A stretch of 64,000 bases of DNA from Flavobacterium sp. (GTDB taxonomy: Bacteria > Bacteroidota > Bacteroidia > Flavobacteriales > Flavobacteriaceae), in contig NZ_JAHEBT010000005.1 in NCBI RefSeq assembly GCF_024642105.1, positions 1 to 64,000 on the forward strand, written 5' to 3'. The position numbers and the translations under genes are program-made. Below are positions 1 to 7,467 of the stretch, piece after piece. The notes beneath the pieces were generated by a model. The model was given only the letters and a program-made list of their open reading frames with translations, did no database searches and was not told the DNA's origin. Within the stretch, counting starts at the first letter, position 1, and each line of letters opens with the position of its first letter.

Positions 1-305
1 GTAAAGGCAACTTTAGCGTACGATTCTTCAGATTTAAAAGAAATGATTGTCGGAAATTTAATTTTTAAATCCAGAGGCGATGTTGCTTCATTACGTACAT
101 TAGTCCAAAAAATGAAATAATAGTACTCTTTTCCTTTATAGGAAACGATTCCGCCTCCTTTAGGTAAACTATTTGTAATTATTATTTTCTTTTTGGAGGA
201 TGGGGTGTACACAACTTTTGAATACTCCCAATTCCTATTTTGAACTGATTGCCCATTCGAATTTAAAGAGAATAATATTAGAAGGAAAACAAAAAACTTT
301 TTCAT
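1..305 (-). CDS. Secreted protein of unknown function, 5' part only
   Basis: An open minus-strand frame runs from an ATG at 305-303 to the window edge (about 101 codons, no stop). It begins MKKFFVFLLILFSLNSNGQS, a typical Sec signal peptide of flavobacteria with a cut after NGQ. The visible mature part has a lysine-rich strand (SSKKKIII) and a segment GGGIVSYKGKEYYYFIFW that looks like beta-rich secreted domains, but I do not recognise the family. It lies outside the integrated element; before integration it would have followed tRNA-Asn and the terminator at 312-350. The function is unknown. Confidence 0.6.
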   Translation of the reverse strand, partial: MKKFFVFLLILFSLNSNGQSVQNRNWEYSKVVYTPSSKKKIIITNSLPKGGGIVSYKGKEYYYFIFWTNVRNEATSPLDLKIKFPTIISFKSEESYAKVAF

Positions 306-311
306 AAAATC

Positions 312-350
312 AAAAAAGGGTTACACTTATACAAGTATAACCCTTTTTTT
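312..350. terminator. Bidirectional intrinsic terminator at left flank
   Basis: A stem GGGTTA-C-ACTT / AAGT-A-TAACCC with a four-base loop is flanked by A-runs on the left and T-runs on the right, so it can terminate on either strand. It sits a few bases outside the left att repeat. In the inferred uninterrupted chromosome it would lie about 10 bases after the 3' end of tRNA-Asn, reading leftwards, and would be the original terminator of that tRNA. Confidence 0.7.
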
Positions 351-358
351 TTATATCC

Positions 359-373
359 GCTCCCCCTCTTGGG
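359..373. repeat. Left attachment-site repeat of the integrated element
   Basis: The 15-mer GCTCCCCCTCTTGGG is identical to 20951-20965, where it forms the 3' acceptor and T-arm end of tRNA-Asn (minus strand). At this left copy the tRNA homology stops after the repeat (GTGCATAT instead of CTCGAACC), so it is a tRNA remnant and not a gene. This pattern is expected when a tyrosine recombinase inserts an element into a tRNA 3' end. The integrase gene begins 159 bases to the right. Confidence 0.75.
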
Positions 374-488
374 GTGCATATATTATTTTGATTTGGTACA
401 AAATGGCATTAAATAACATTAAAGCCTTGTAAAACATCTATTTATATGCCAATTAAAAACACGCAAAGATAATAAAATGTACCTTTTG

Positions 489-509
489 TTGGATAAACGG
501 TTGGATAAA
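489..509. repeat. Left doubled TTGGATAAA motif (candidate integrase arm site)
   Basis: TTGGATAAA, a 3-base spacer CGG, and TTGGATAAA again. The same arrangement with spacer TGG is at 20875-20895, near the other element end and in the same orientation. Repeated motifs inside both ends of a tyrosine-recombinase element are expected for arm-type binding sites. The left copy covers the likely -33 part of the integrase promoter, so binding here could repress the integrase gene; that is inference. Confidence 0.55.
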
Positions 510-519
510 ATTATATTTG
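489..519 (+). promoter_or_regulatory. Promoter of the integrase gene
   Basis: TATATTTG at 512-519 matches the Bacteroidota -7 element TAnnTTTG. TTG at 489-491 lies 20 bases upstream and fits the -33 element. The ATG follows 12 bases after the -7 element, so the leader is very short. The promoter overlaps the doubled TTGGATAAA motif. Confidence 0.55.
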
Positions 520-531
520 CAATAAAAAAAT

Positions 532-1818
532 ATGGCAACAATAACTTTCTATCCATCTAAGCCAACTGGCGAATCAACAATATATATACGACTAAGTTTA
601 AAAAGAGGTAAAGACTTCAGACTCTCAACTGGATTTTCTATTAAAAACGCAGGTGATTGGAATCCGATTACTAAACTTCCTAAAAAAAACAACGAATATA
701 ATAAGCTACTTCACTCCAAGCTTTACGAATTAGAAAGCTTTATTACTTCAGAAATTGATAAGTTACTTTTTGATAACACTAAGAGTATAGATGATGTTAG
801 TAGTAAGTGGGTAAAAAATATAATTAGCCAATTTAATAATGAAGCTATTGAAGATGACGATTTTCTTATTGTTTATGCAAATAAGTTTTTGAGAAACCTA
901 CAAACTAAAACCTACTTTAAAAACGGACAAAATTTTATATACAAAGAAAATACAATAGAGAAATACAAGTATTTTGTAGAGGATCTAGTTGCTTTTGAAA
1001 TAAAACTTGGAAAAAAAATCAAAGTAATAGATGTTGACGATTCTTTAGGAAACGCATTTATAGTGTTTTTAAAAAGCGAAAAAAAACAATCGCAAAATAC
1101 AGTTGGTAGAACTATAAAAAGGTTAAAAACCCTTGTTTCTGATGCTGAAATGAACGGAAAAAGAGTAAATGTTAGATATAGATTGATGAAGGGATTCGAG
1201 GACGAAACAATAGTCACGTACTTGTCTCTAGATGAAATAAAGAAAGTTATAAAAACTCCTATGCCAAATCCAAGACTAGAACTTGCAAAAGAATGGATGA
1301 TTATTGGATGTTTCACGGCTCAAAGAATATCAGACTTATTTAGATTAGATTCCTCAATGATAGTTTATGAGAAAAATACCCCATACATCTACCTCAAGCA
1401 GTATAAAACTGATAAAAAAGTAAAAGTCCCTGTGCACTACAAGGTAGAAGAAATTTTAAAAAAATATGATTTAAACTTTCCTCCTCGTTTTTCAAATAAC
1501 GAAAGATCAAACGCAGCCATGCTTTCTGATCTTATAAAAGAGGTTTGCATAGTCTCTGAAATAAATGAAACTGTTAGAGGTAGATTAAATGGAATTATTG
1601 GTCATTATCCTAAATATCAACTTATATCAAACCATACGCTTAGGAGATCATTTGCTTCCAATTTTTATGGAATGGAGGGCTGGAATACCCCAATGGTAAT
1701 GGAAATCACGGGTCATTCAACAGAGAAAAACTTTTATAAATATGTTGACAAAGATAATTTCACATTAAGTGAAAAAGCCGCATTAAACTTTGCCAAAATG
1801 AAACATGAAGAGATGTGA
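532..1818 (+). CDS. Tyrosine recombinase (integrase) of the element
   Basis: 428 residues, the usual length for Bacteroidota tyrosine integrases. The N-terminal part (about 1-100) resembles the arm DNA-binding domain, followed by a SAM-like core-binding domain (about 105-215) and the catalytic domain (about 230-420). Visible catalytic residues are Arg265 (AQRISDLFRL), the beta-hairpin lysine region YKTDKKVKVPV, His368 and Arg371 in NHTLRRSFAS, His395 in TGHSTEKNF and the likely nucleophile Tyr404 in KYV. All key residues are present, so it is probably active. It is the outermost gene at the left end, reading inwards, and is the obvious enzyme for integration at tRNA-Asn. Confidence 0.93.
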   Translation: MATITFYPSKPTGESTIYIRLSLKRGKDFRLSTGFSIKNAGDWNPITKLPKKNNEYNKLLHSKLYELESFITSEIDKLLFDNTKSIDDVSSKWVKNIISQFNNEAIEDDDFLIVYANKFLRNLQTKTYFKNGQNFIYKENTIEKYKYFVEDLVAFEIKLGKKIKVIDVDDSLGNAFIVFLKSEKKQSQNTVGRTIKRLKTLVSDAEMNGKRVNVRYRLMKGFEDETIVTYLSLDEIKKVIKTPMPNPRLELAKEWMIIGCFTAQRISDLFRLDSSMIVYEKNTPYIYLKQYKTDKKVKVPVHYKVEEILKKYDLNFPPRFSNNERSNAAMLSDLIKEVCIVSEINETVRGRLNGIIGHYPKYQLISNHTLRRSFASNFYGMEGWNTPMVMEITGHSTEKNFYKYVDKDNFTLSEKAALNFAKMKHEEM

Positions 1819-2133
1819 TATTACACAATCTGTATTTAAAATTCAATTTAGACAATATAATATATCTAAAACGTTAAATTTTTTTGTTTTGTTAAAAAAT
1901 ACCTCAATTTGTGAGTAACCTTTTGTTTGAAATATGAAAAACCGGTGAGATCTTTGTAAAAAATAAAGAGTCACTAAAAGCAACTCTTGGATTTTATTGA
2001 AAAAAGACGCTTAAATGGTTTGGATTTTGGAAGATATAAACCCTTAAAGCAAAGCAAAATTATATTTTTTTGTTGATTTTACAAATTTATCCTTGGTTAT
2101 TTTTAGTGGCTCATAACTTTAAAAAAATAAATT
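1819..2133. other. Intergenic stretch between integrase and HTH gene
   Basis: 315 AT-rich bases without a plausible gene. The right part holds a candidate promoter for the next gene: TTG at 2093-2095, 17 bases, then TAACTTTA at 2113-2120, with the ATG at 2134. I see no clear terminator after the integrase and no strong inverted repeat. Confidence 0.45.
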
Positions 2134-2415
2134 ATGACCGAAGTTAAATTTATTCAGATTTCACCAGAAGATCTAAAAACAAAAATTAACGATGCAGTGA
2201 CATCTAGTTTCAAAACTCTACTGCAAAGAGATTCTATTACTAATAGTTCTGATAAAAACATCATTACCAGAAAAGATGTAAAAGAAATGTTCAGCGTATG
2301 TGATTCTACAATTACAAATTGGTGCAAGAGTGGTAGGCTAAAAAAATACTGTATTGGAGGCAAGGTGTTTTTTTTAAAAAATGAGGTAACTAAATCACTA
2401 ATTCAAGTTAACTAA
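2134..2415 (+). CDS. Small helix-turn-helix protein, excisionase/MerR-like
   Basis: 93 residues. The C-terminal half (about 47-93, ITRKDVKEMFSVCDSTITNW through GKVFFLKNEV) has the pattern of HTH_17/excisionase-type winged helix proteins: a helix pair, a tryptophan before the recognition loop, and a wing ending in a basic strand. The first 45 residues are probably helical and may mediate dimerisation. It starts a tight plus-strand run: the next gene begins 2 bases after its stop codon. In such elements this protein may act as recombination directionality factor or as a regulator of the replication genes. Which of these it does cannot be told from sequence. Confidence 0.75.
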   Translation: MTEVKFIQISPEDLKTKINDAVTSSFKTLLQRDSITNSSDKNIITRKDVKEMFSVCDSTITNWCKSGRLKKYCIGGKVFFLKNEVTKSLIQVN

Positions 2416-2417
2416 TT

Positions 2418-3527
2418 ATGATCAGCATAGAACAACTACCGATTGTAAGTGATTTTAGAGAAAAACATTCTATCACTCACTCTAAACTAAAAGAGAGATT
2501 AGAAAAACTAAGAATTAGTTTGGTTGAAGACCTTATGGAGCCTTCAATTGCATTTGAAATAACCCAAGAGGATAAAGATGAGTCTGCAACAGTAGCTACA
2601 ATGGGGAATTTTAGCGTTATAACTGGAAAAGCAAAAAGCAAAAAAACCTTTTTCATTTCAATGATTCTATCTGAAATTCTGAATGAACAATCAAGTGGGA
2701 ATAGAAAAATTAGAGGTGTAAAACAAATCGACAAATCGAAAGTGTTATACTTTGACACAGAGCAATCGAAGTATCATTTTCAAAAAATTTGTAAAAGAAT
2801 TTCTAACGAAATTGGATACGAATCTTCAGATGATTTTTTAGCATACGCTTTAAGAGGAGAAAGCCCAAAAGACCGATTTGAGGTAATTGATTATGCGATT
2901 CAAAATACCGAAAATTTAGGGTATGTTATTATTGATGGCGTTAGAGATTTAGTAACATCAATAAATGATGAGACTGAATCTTCAATGATGGCTACATCGC
3001 TATTAAAATGGTCAGAGGAAAAAGACATTCATATAATTGTAGTTTTACATCAAAATCCATCAAATGATAAAGCAAGGGGGCATTTGGGAACTGAACTAAT
3101 GAATAAAGCTGAAACTGTTTTTTTGGTGCAAGTAGATAATACTAATGAAAATAACTCGTCGGTTGTGTCACCTCAATTATGTAGAAACAAACCCTTTGAA
3201 CCCTTTGCTTTTTATATTGATGACGATGGCGTTCCTATTCTTGATATTGAATATAAAACAAAATCGAAAAATATTGCTAAACGAAGTTTACAAGATTTAA
3301 ATAATGAAGAGATTATAGGATTATATGAATCTGTGTTTAAACCAAAACCTGAACTTAATCACGGAGATCTTGTAAATAGAATTAAATCGCAATTAGAAAT
3401 AATACACGGGAAAGAAGTAAATAGTGGAATAAATCAAATAAAAAAATTTATCAAACACTCAGTTGATAACGAATGGTTGTTACAAAATGGGGAAAGAAAA
3501 CCTTATAGTCTAAATCCAAATAAATAA
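2418..3527 (+). CDS. RepA-like RecA-fold ATPase of the element
   Basis: 369 residues. The centre (about 60-270) has the order of a RecA/DnaB-type ATPase: a Walker A-like loop at ITGKAKSKKTFF (about 68-79), YFDTEQSKYHF (about 113), a Walker B strand YVIIDGVRDL (about 170) and a sensor-like VVLHQNPSNDKARGHLG. The Walker A loop is non-canonical: it reads GKAKSKKT, with Lys where a glycine normally precedes the Lys-Thr. I recall this variant from related mobile elements, so it need not be a defect. The C-terminal 90 residues look like a winged-helix tail. Likely role: helicase or initiator for the element's replication. It sits between the HTH protein and the primase-like gene. Confidence 0.75.
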   Translation: MISIEQLPIVSDFREKHSITHSKLKERLEKLRISLVEDLMEPSIAFEITQEDKDESATVATMGNFSVITGKAKSKKTFFISMILSEILNEQSSGNRKIRGVKQIDKSKVLYFDTEQSKYHFQKICKRISNEIGYESSDDFLAYALRGESPKDRFEVIDYAIQNTENLGYVIIDGVRDLVTSINDETESSMMATSLLKWSEEKDIHIIVVLHQNPSNDKARGHLGTELMNKAETVFLVQVDNTNENNSSVVSPQLCRNKPFEPFAFYIDDDGVPILDIEYKTKSKNIAKRSLQDLNNEEIIGLYESVFKPKPELNHGDLVNRIKSQLEIIHGKEVNSGINQIKKFIKHSVDNEWLLQNGERKPYSLNPNK

Positions 3528-3540
3528 TCTCTTTTCATAA

Positions 3541-3572
3541 GTTTAAGCCCTATAATATATAGGGCTTTAAAC
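3541..3572. other. Hairpin between the ATPase and primase genes
   Basis: GCCCTATA and TATAGGGC form a near-perfect stem within a longer inverted repeat (GTTTAAG... / ...CTTTAAAC). There is no T-run after the stem, so it is probably not a terminator. It could be an mRNA stability or processing element, or a protein-binding palindrome. Confidence 0.4.
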
Positions 3573-3582
3573 TGATAAACCT

Positions 3583-4488
3583 ATGAACTTTAAACCATTA
3601 AATATGCAATACAAGTATATATTAGATAAAAGCAGTAAAAAATTCAAATGCCCAAAATGTAATAGTTTGAGATACGTACGCTTTATTAATAGCGAGACAT
3701 CCGAATACATAGATTATAATTACGGGAGATGTGATAGGGAACAGGAATGTGGGTATTTTAATTTACCTTCTTCAAATAGAAAGTCAGTATCTTATAGCTC
3801 GTTTTATGAAACCAAAACAACTGCTCCAAGTTATTTAGATTCACAGTTGGTTTATAAAACACTAACTCAGTATGATAACAATAATTTCACCCTCTATTTG
3901 AAAAGCATATTCGATGAACAAAAAGTTACTGAAGTAATAAAAAAATATAAAATTGGAACTTCAAAGTATTTTGAAAACTCTACTGTTTTTTGGCAAATAG
4001 ACAATCACAATCACGTCCATACTGGTAAGGTTATGGCGTATAATTCAACTTCTGGCAAAAGAATAAAAACGGAATCCGGCAGTTCTATGATTAATTGGGT
4101 CCATAAGATTATAAAAGAAGAAAAATTTAATCTTAAACAATGTTTGTTTGGGCTTCACTTAGTGAATTCTGAAACTAAAACAATACACTTGGTTGAATCA
4201 GAAAAAACAGCAGTTATTATGAGTGTTTTAATTCCTGGATTTACTTGGTTAGCAACTGGGTCTAATGGAAATTTTAATCACACTCTTTTAGAACCAATCA
4301 AAGACATTAGTATTATTGCTATACCAGATGCTGGAGAATACTTAAATTGGCTCGAAAAGGCTAAGCAATTTAATAGATTGGGATTCAAAATAAAAGTAAG
4401 TGATTTCGTTGAAAATAATAAAAATGTAATCAAAGGCTTGGACTTAGTAGATTTAATTACTCTTGAATTTAAAACTTTAAACTCTTAA
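3583..4488 (+). CDS. Zinc-finger/Toprim-like primase protein (DUF6371-like)
   Basis: 301 residues. The N-terminus has a zinc-finger pattern with Cys23, Cys26, Cys50 and Cys56 (FKCPKCNS ... GRCDREQECGYF), as in primase-type zinc-binding domains. The C-terminal third carries a Toprim-like core: a strand ending in VESEKTA (about 205), then IAIPDAGEYL (about 245). I recall this layout as the DUF6371 family of Bacteroidota mobile elements, but this is from memory. With the ATPase before it, it probably forms the replication module of the element. There is no relaxase or mobilization motif in it. Confidence 0.7.
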   Translation: MNFKPLNMQYKYILDKSSKKFKCPKCNSLRYVRFINSETSEYIDYNYGRCDREQECGYFNLPSSNRKSVSYSSFYETKTTAPSYLDSQLVYKTLTQYDNNNFTLYLKSIFDEQKVTEVIKKYKIGTSKYFENSTVFWQIDNHNHVHTGKVMAYNSTSGKRIKTESGSSMINWVHKIIKEEKFNLKQCLFGLHLVNSETKTIHLVESEKTAVIMSVLIPGFTWLATGSNGNFNHTLLEPIKDISIIAIPDAGEYLNWLEKAKQFNRLGFKIKVSDFVENNKNVIKGLDLVDLITLEFKTLNS

Positions 4489-4675
4489 CACTTCAAACAT
4501 CAGATTATCCTTGACTATCATAAATAAGCTCTAACTAATTCACATTAATTATATTATGTAAGTATATATAAATCAAACCCTTAGTTGTATTTAAGTTAAT
4601 TTGTTGTATTTTCTGAATATTATTGAGTTAAGGGTAAATTGTCTAATGATTAATCCCCCTATTTATCAAAATAAA

Positions 4676-4704
4676 AAACCCTAGTCAATAATGGACCAGG
4701 GTTT
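4676..4704 (-). terminator. Terminator of the fructan operon
   Basis: AAACCCT and AGGGTTT pair, with further pairing inside after one mismatch. On the minus strand the stem is followed by TTTTTTATTTT. It lies 50 bases after the stop codon of the last operon gene (fructokinase). Confidence 0.7.
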
Positions 4705-4753
4705 GGATATTCTATTTATAAAAACACAAGTTTCAATCTAATGTAATCATAAT

Positions 4754-5674
4754 TTATTGTATACTACTTTTAAATTCTTTCAACATCATGAATTTTTTTA
4801 TTTCTTTTTCAGAAATTTCAGGATTAGCTCCTTCTTTTGAAGCAACTAAAGCTCCGATTGCACATGCAAAATTTAGTGATTTTTGAGGTGAATCTCCACG
4901 CAGAAGTTTAGTTACTAAAGAAGCTAAAAATGAATCTCCCGCTCCTACTGTATCAGCTACTTTTATAAAATAGCCACTATTATAATAAAACTTGTCATTA
5001 TAAAACAAAACAGCACCAAACGCACCTTTCGTAACACAAATTTGACTCGAACCCATTTGAGAAGCAATGAAGCGGATATTCTGTTCAAATGAATTAAATG
5101 GTGACTCTAGCATTTGAGACAATTCAAGTAACTCTTCGTCATTTAATTTTATAAAATCAGAAGCTTTCATTAAGTCAATTAGATTCTCTTTAGTATAGTA
5201 TGGTTGTCTCAAATTAACATCAAACACTGAATAATTTGAATTATGAATAATAGTAAATAACGAATTTCTTGATACCTCATCTCTACAAATTAAACTCCCA
5301 AAAATAAACACATCTGAATTTGATACTAAAGAAAGTAAATCTTCGTCTTGTTCAATTTTATCCCAAGCTGAAGGATATGCAATATCATACGACGCATTTC
5401 CTTTTTCATTAATCATTACGTGGACAACCCCTGTCCTGTATTCCTTTGATTTTTGTATATAGGACACATCCATTTCTTTGGATTGCAAATAATCAATTAT
5501 ATCTTGACCCTCTTCATCTAATCCAACTTTACTAATTATTTTTGATTGTACCCCTAAAGATTTCATTCTTAGGGCCACATTGAGTGGAGCTCCTCCAATT
5601 TTTTTGTGGGTTGGAAATAAATCAAACAAAACTTCTCCATAACTAACCGCACTTAATGCATATTTTTTTTCCAT
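4754..5674 (-). CDS. Fructokinase, PfkB family
   Basis: 306 residues, typical of ribokinase/PfkB sugar kinases. The substrate-side motif GGAPLNVA is at 27-34 and the catalytic loop DTVGAGDSF is at 241-249 with Asp247 as general base. It would phosphorylate fructose in the cytoplasm after import. The hydrolases and sensor of the same locus point to fructose, and the equivalent Bacteroides thetaiotaomicron locus ends with a fructokinase (BT1757). It is the last gene of the run and is separated from the gene before it by 229 bases with two hairpins, so its expression may be lower or separately controlled. No key residue is missing. Confidence 0.87.
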   Translation of the reverse strand: MEKKYALSAVSYGEVLFDLFPTHKKIGGAPLNVALRMKSLGVQSKIISKVGLDEEGQDIIDYLQSKEMDVSYIQKSKEYRTGVVHVMINEKGNASYDIAYPSAWDKIEQDEDLLSLVSNSDVFIFGSLICRDEVSRNSLFTIIHNSNYSVFDVNLRQPYYTKENLIDLMKASDFIKLNDEELLELSQMLESPFNSFEQNIRFIASQMGSSQICVTKGAFGAVLFYNDKFYYNSGYFIKVADTVGAGDSFLASLVTKLLRGDSPQKSLNFACAIGALVASKEGANPEISEKEIKKFMMLKEFKSSIQ

Positions 5675-5689
5675 TTTTAAAAAATTAAA

Positions 5690-5721
5690 AAAATTAAGGG
5701 TAAACCAAAGCTTACCCTTAA
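5690..5721 (-). terminator. Terminator-like hairpin just upstream of fructokinase
   Basis: TTAAGGGTAA (5694-5703) and TTACCCTTAA (5712-5721) form a perfect 10-bp stem. On the minus strand it is followed by a seven-T run. It lies 20 bases before the fructokinase ATG, an odd place for a terminator inside an operon. It may work as an attenuator or as a 3' end for the upstream transcript. Confidence 0.65.
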
Positions 5722-5863
5722 CTTAATTCAAAATAAACCTATTTATTAAACATTTAAAACTCAAAATAATACTCCTCAATATGTTCGCTTTTTGCAAAAA
5801 ATTTAAAATTTATATTGAGTATGAGATTTTCCAATTATAAATTATAATTAATGAAATTTTTAT

Positions 5864-5893
5864 AACGGTAGTGTAATTGATTACACTACCGTT
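5864..5893 (-). other. Strong hairpin after the surface lipoprotein gene
   Basis: AACGGTAGTGTAA and TTACACTACCGTT are perfect inverted copies with a 4-base loop, starting about 11 bases beyond the stop codon at 5904. The bases after the stem on the minus strand are only weakly T-rich (ATAAAAATTT), so it may protect the 3' end of a processed transcript or terminate in part. Confidence 0.6.
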
Positions 5894-5903
5894 AAATATG
5901 TTA

Positions 5904-7412
5904 TTAGTTTGAAAGACCTAAATCAGCTAAATGACTTAAAATATTTTTAGTGATAATCTTCATATTATTGCCGTTTGGCACACCACCAACTTCCCAGTCC
6001 CAAGTACCACCTATGGCGCATACTACAGTTCCAGATTTTCCTTTTGGAGCCCATTCTACACCCCAAACTTCGTTTCCACCACAGTTACCCCAAAGAATTT
6101 TACCACCAACCATAGTTTCAAAATTTGATCTTGTTTGGTCTAATGTCCCTGCTTTCCATGGACCAAAATCCATGTTGTATTGAGCTACTCTATTCTTCTT
6201 TTTTGTACCGGCTGCCAAAGTTTCAAAATTTGTACCTGCACAACTACTTGTACTAGTGCTTACTCCTGTAAAGTAGGGGCTTGAAGTACTTGCAGTCCAA
6301 GTACCTGTCCAAGCATCGGCTGTTGCCCAAGACTCATATCCTATTCCTCCCCAAGCTTGATTAGGTACTCCATTAGCATCCACTACACCAATATCATCTA
6401 AAATAAAAACTGCAAAGTTACCTACAAGTATATTACCACCCGCTTGATAATAAGTTTTAACTTTATTGATTAATTTATCTGCTAAATCTGAACAAGGTGG
6501 TCCGTCTGCAGGGCCTTCACCAATGATACAGTTGGCTCCATTTTTAGGAAATTGGGCAACTCTATCTCCCCACCAGCCACCATCGTACTGAATCCAAATC
6601 GCATCATAAATACTTAAATCTACTGCGCCATTAGCTACATCTGTAAATGAATGATAATAAACCTGCGTTAAATCATTTGCTAAACTTGGAAACCATTGAG
6701 CGGCTGTTTCGTCATCATCTAATGTAAAATCAGACCCATTCCCATTATTCCAAGCTTGTGGAGTATTCTGGGCTGCGGCTCCTAAAAATGCAATTTTTCT
6801 AATCTGAAAACTTACTAAAAAGTCTAATTTTCTTGAAGGAGAAATAACATCCGAACTATTAAAAACATTAATTTTAAGAGCATATATCCCTGCACTAACA
6901 TTTGGAATTCTGTAAGAAGTAGCAGTCCCAGATAATGAAACTTTACTACCATTAATCAATAATTCTATCTTTTTAAGACCTGACTGAGCCAAATCCCAAG
7001 TTAAAACCAAATCCTTAGCTTCTTGAATAGCCTTAAAATTTCGAACTGCCTCAGGTCCTTCTCTACGTAAGTAAACTGTTTCACCTAGAGACAAATTGCC
7101 AGCTGCATCTTTAGTTTTTACGGTGAAAAAATAATCTTTATTGACGTCTATTATACCATAACTCCAAGTTGTAGCGGGTCCATCTACTGAACTAGTCCCA
7201 TCTGAATGAAGTATAACAATACTACTAACATTTGACGGATTTGTCCAAGTTAAAACAGCATCGTCACCTTTTAATTCAACCTTTAATCCACTCACTTTTT
7301 GAGCAATTGTAGGCGTTATTGTTGCCAATTCGAAATTCTCACACGATGATGTTACCGTTAATAAGAAGTAGAATGTAAACAACACCGATATTCTTTTAAT
7401 AATTTGATTCAT
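5904..7412 (-). CDS. Surface lipoprotein with Fn3-like domains, likely fructan-binding (DUF4960-like)
   Basis: 502 residues. A lipoprotein signal ends in the lipobox TSSC with Cys24. Two beta-sandwich Fn3-like domains follow (about 38-118 and 120-203; each has an LTW strand). Then comes a ~300-residue C-terminal domain starting RKIAFLGAAAQN that alternates strands and helices (YDAIWIQYDGG, YYQAGGNILVGNF), resembling a class I amidotransferase/ThuA-like fold. From memory this domain type is DUF4960, found in Bacteroidota fructan loci. Its place after SusD fits a surface glycan-binding protein (SusE/F role). No catalytic motif is evident. Binding of fructan is inferred from context only. Confidence 0.68.
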   Translation of the reverse strand: MNQIIKRISVLFTFYFLLTVTSSCENFELATITPTIAQKVSGLKVELKGDDAVLTWTNPSNVSSIVILHSDGTSSVDGPATTWSYGIIDVNKDYFFTVKTKDAAGNLSLGETVYLRREGPEAVRNFKAIQEAKDLVLTWDLAQSGLKKIELLINGSKVSLSGTATSYRIPNVSAGIYALKINVFNSSDVISPSRKLDFLVSFQIRKIAFLGAAAQNTPQAWNNGNGSDFTLDDDETAAQWFPSLANDLTQVYYHSFTDVANGAVDLSIYDAIWIQYDGGWWGDRVAQFPKNGANCIIGEGPADGPPCSDLADKLINKVKTYYQAGGNILVGNFAVFILDDIGVVDANGVPNQAWGGIGYESWATADAWTGTWTASTSSPYFTGVSTSTSSCAGTNFETLAAGTKKKNRVAQYNMDFGPWKAGTLDQTRSNFETMVGGKILWGNCGGNEVWGVEWAPKGKSGTVVCAIGGTWDWEVGGVPNGNNMKIITKNILSHLADLGLSN

Positions 7413-7467
7413 AATTTTTCTTATTTAGTTGTTAATTTATTTTTTGATCTATCCCTAGTAAATTAGC

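Noticed and set aside
359..373. Partial tRNA gene at the left end
   Set aside because: Only 15 bases match the tRNA-Asn 3' end and the T-loop side is missing, so it is an attachment-site remnant and not a tRNA gene.
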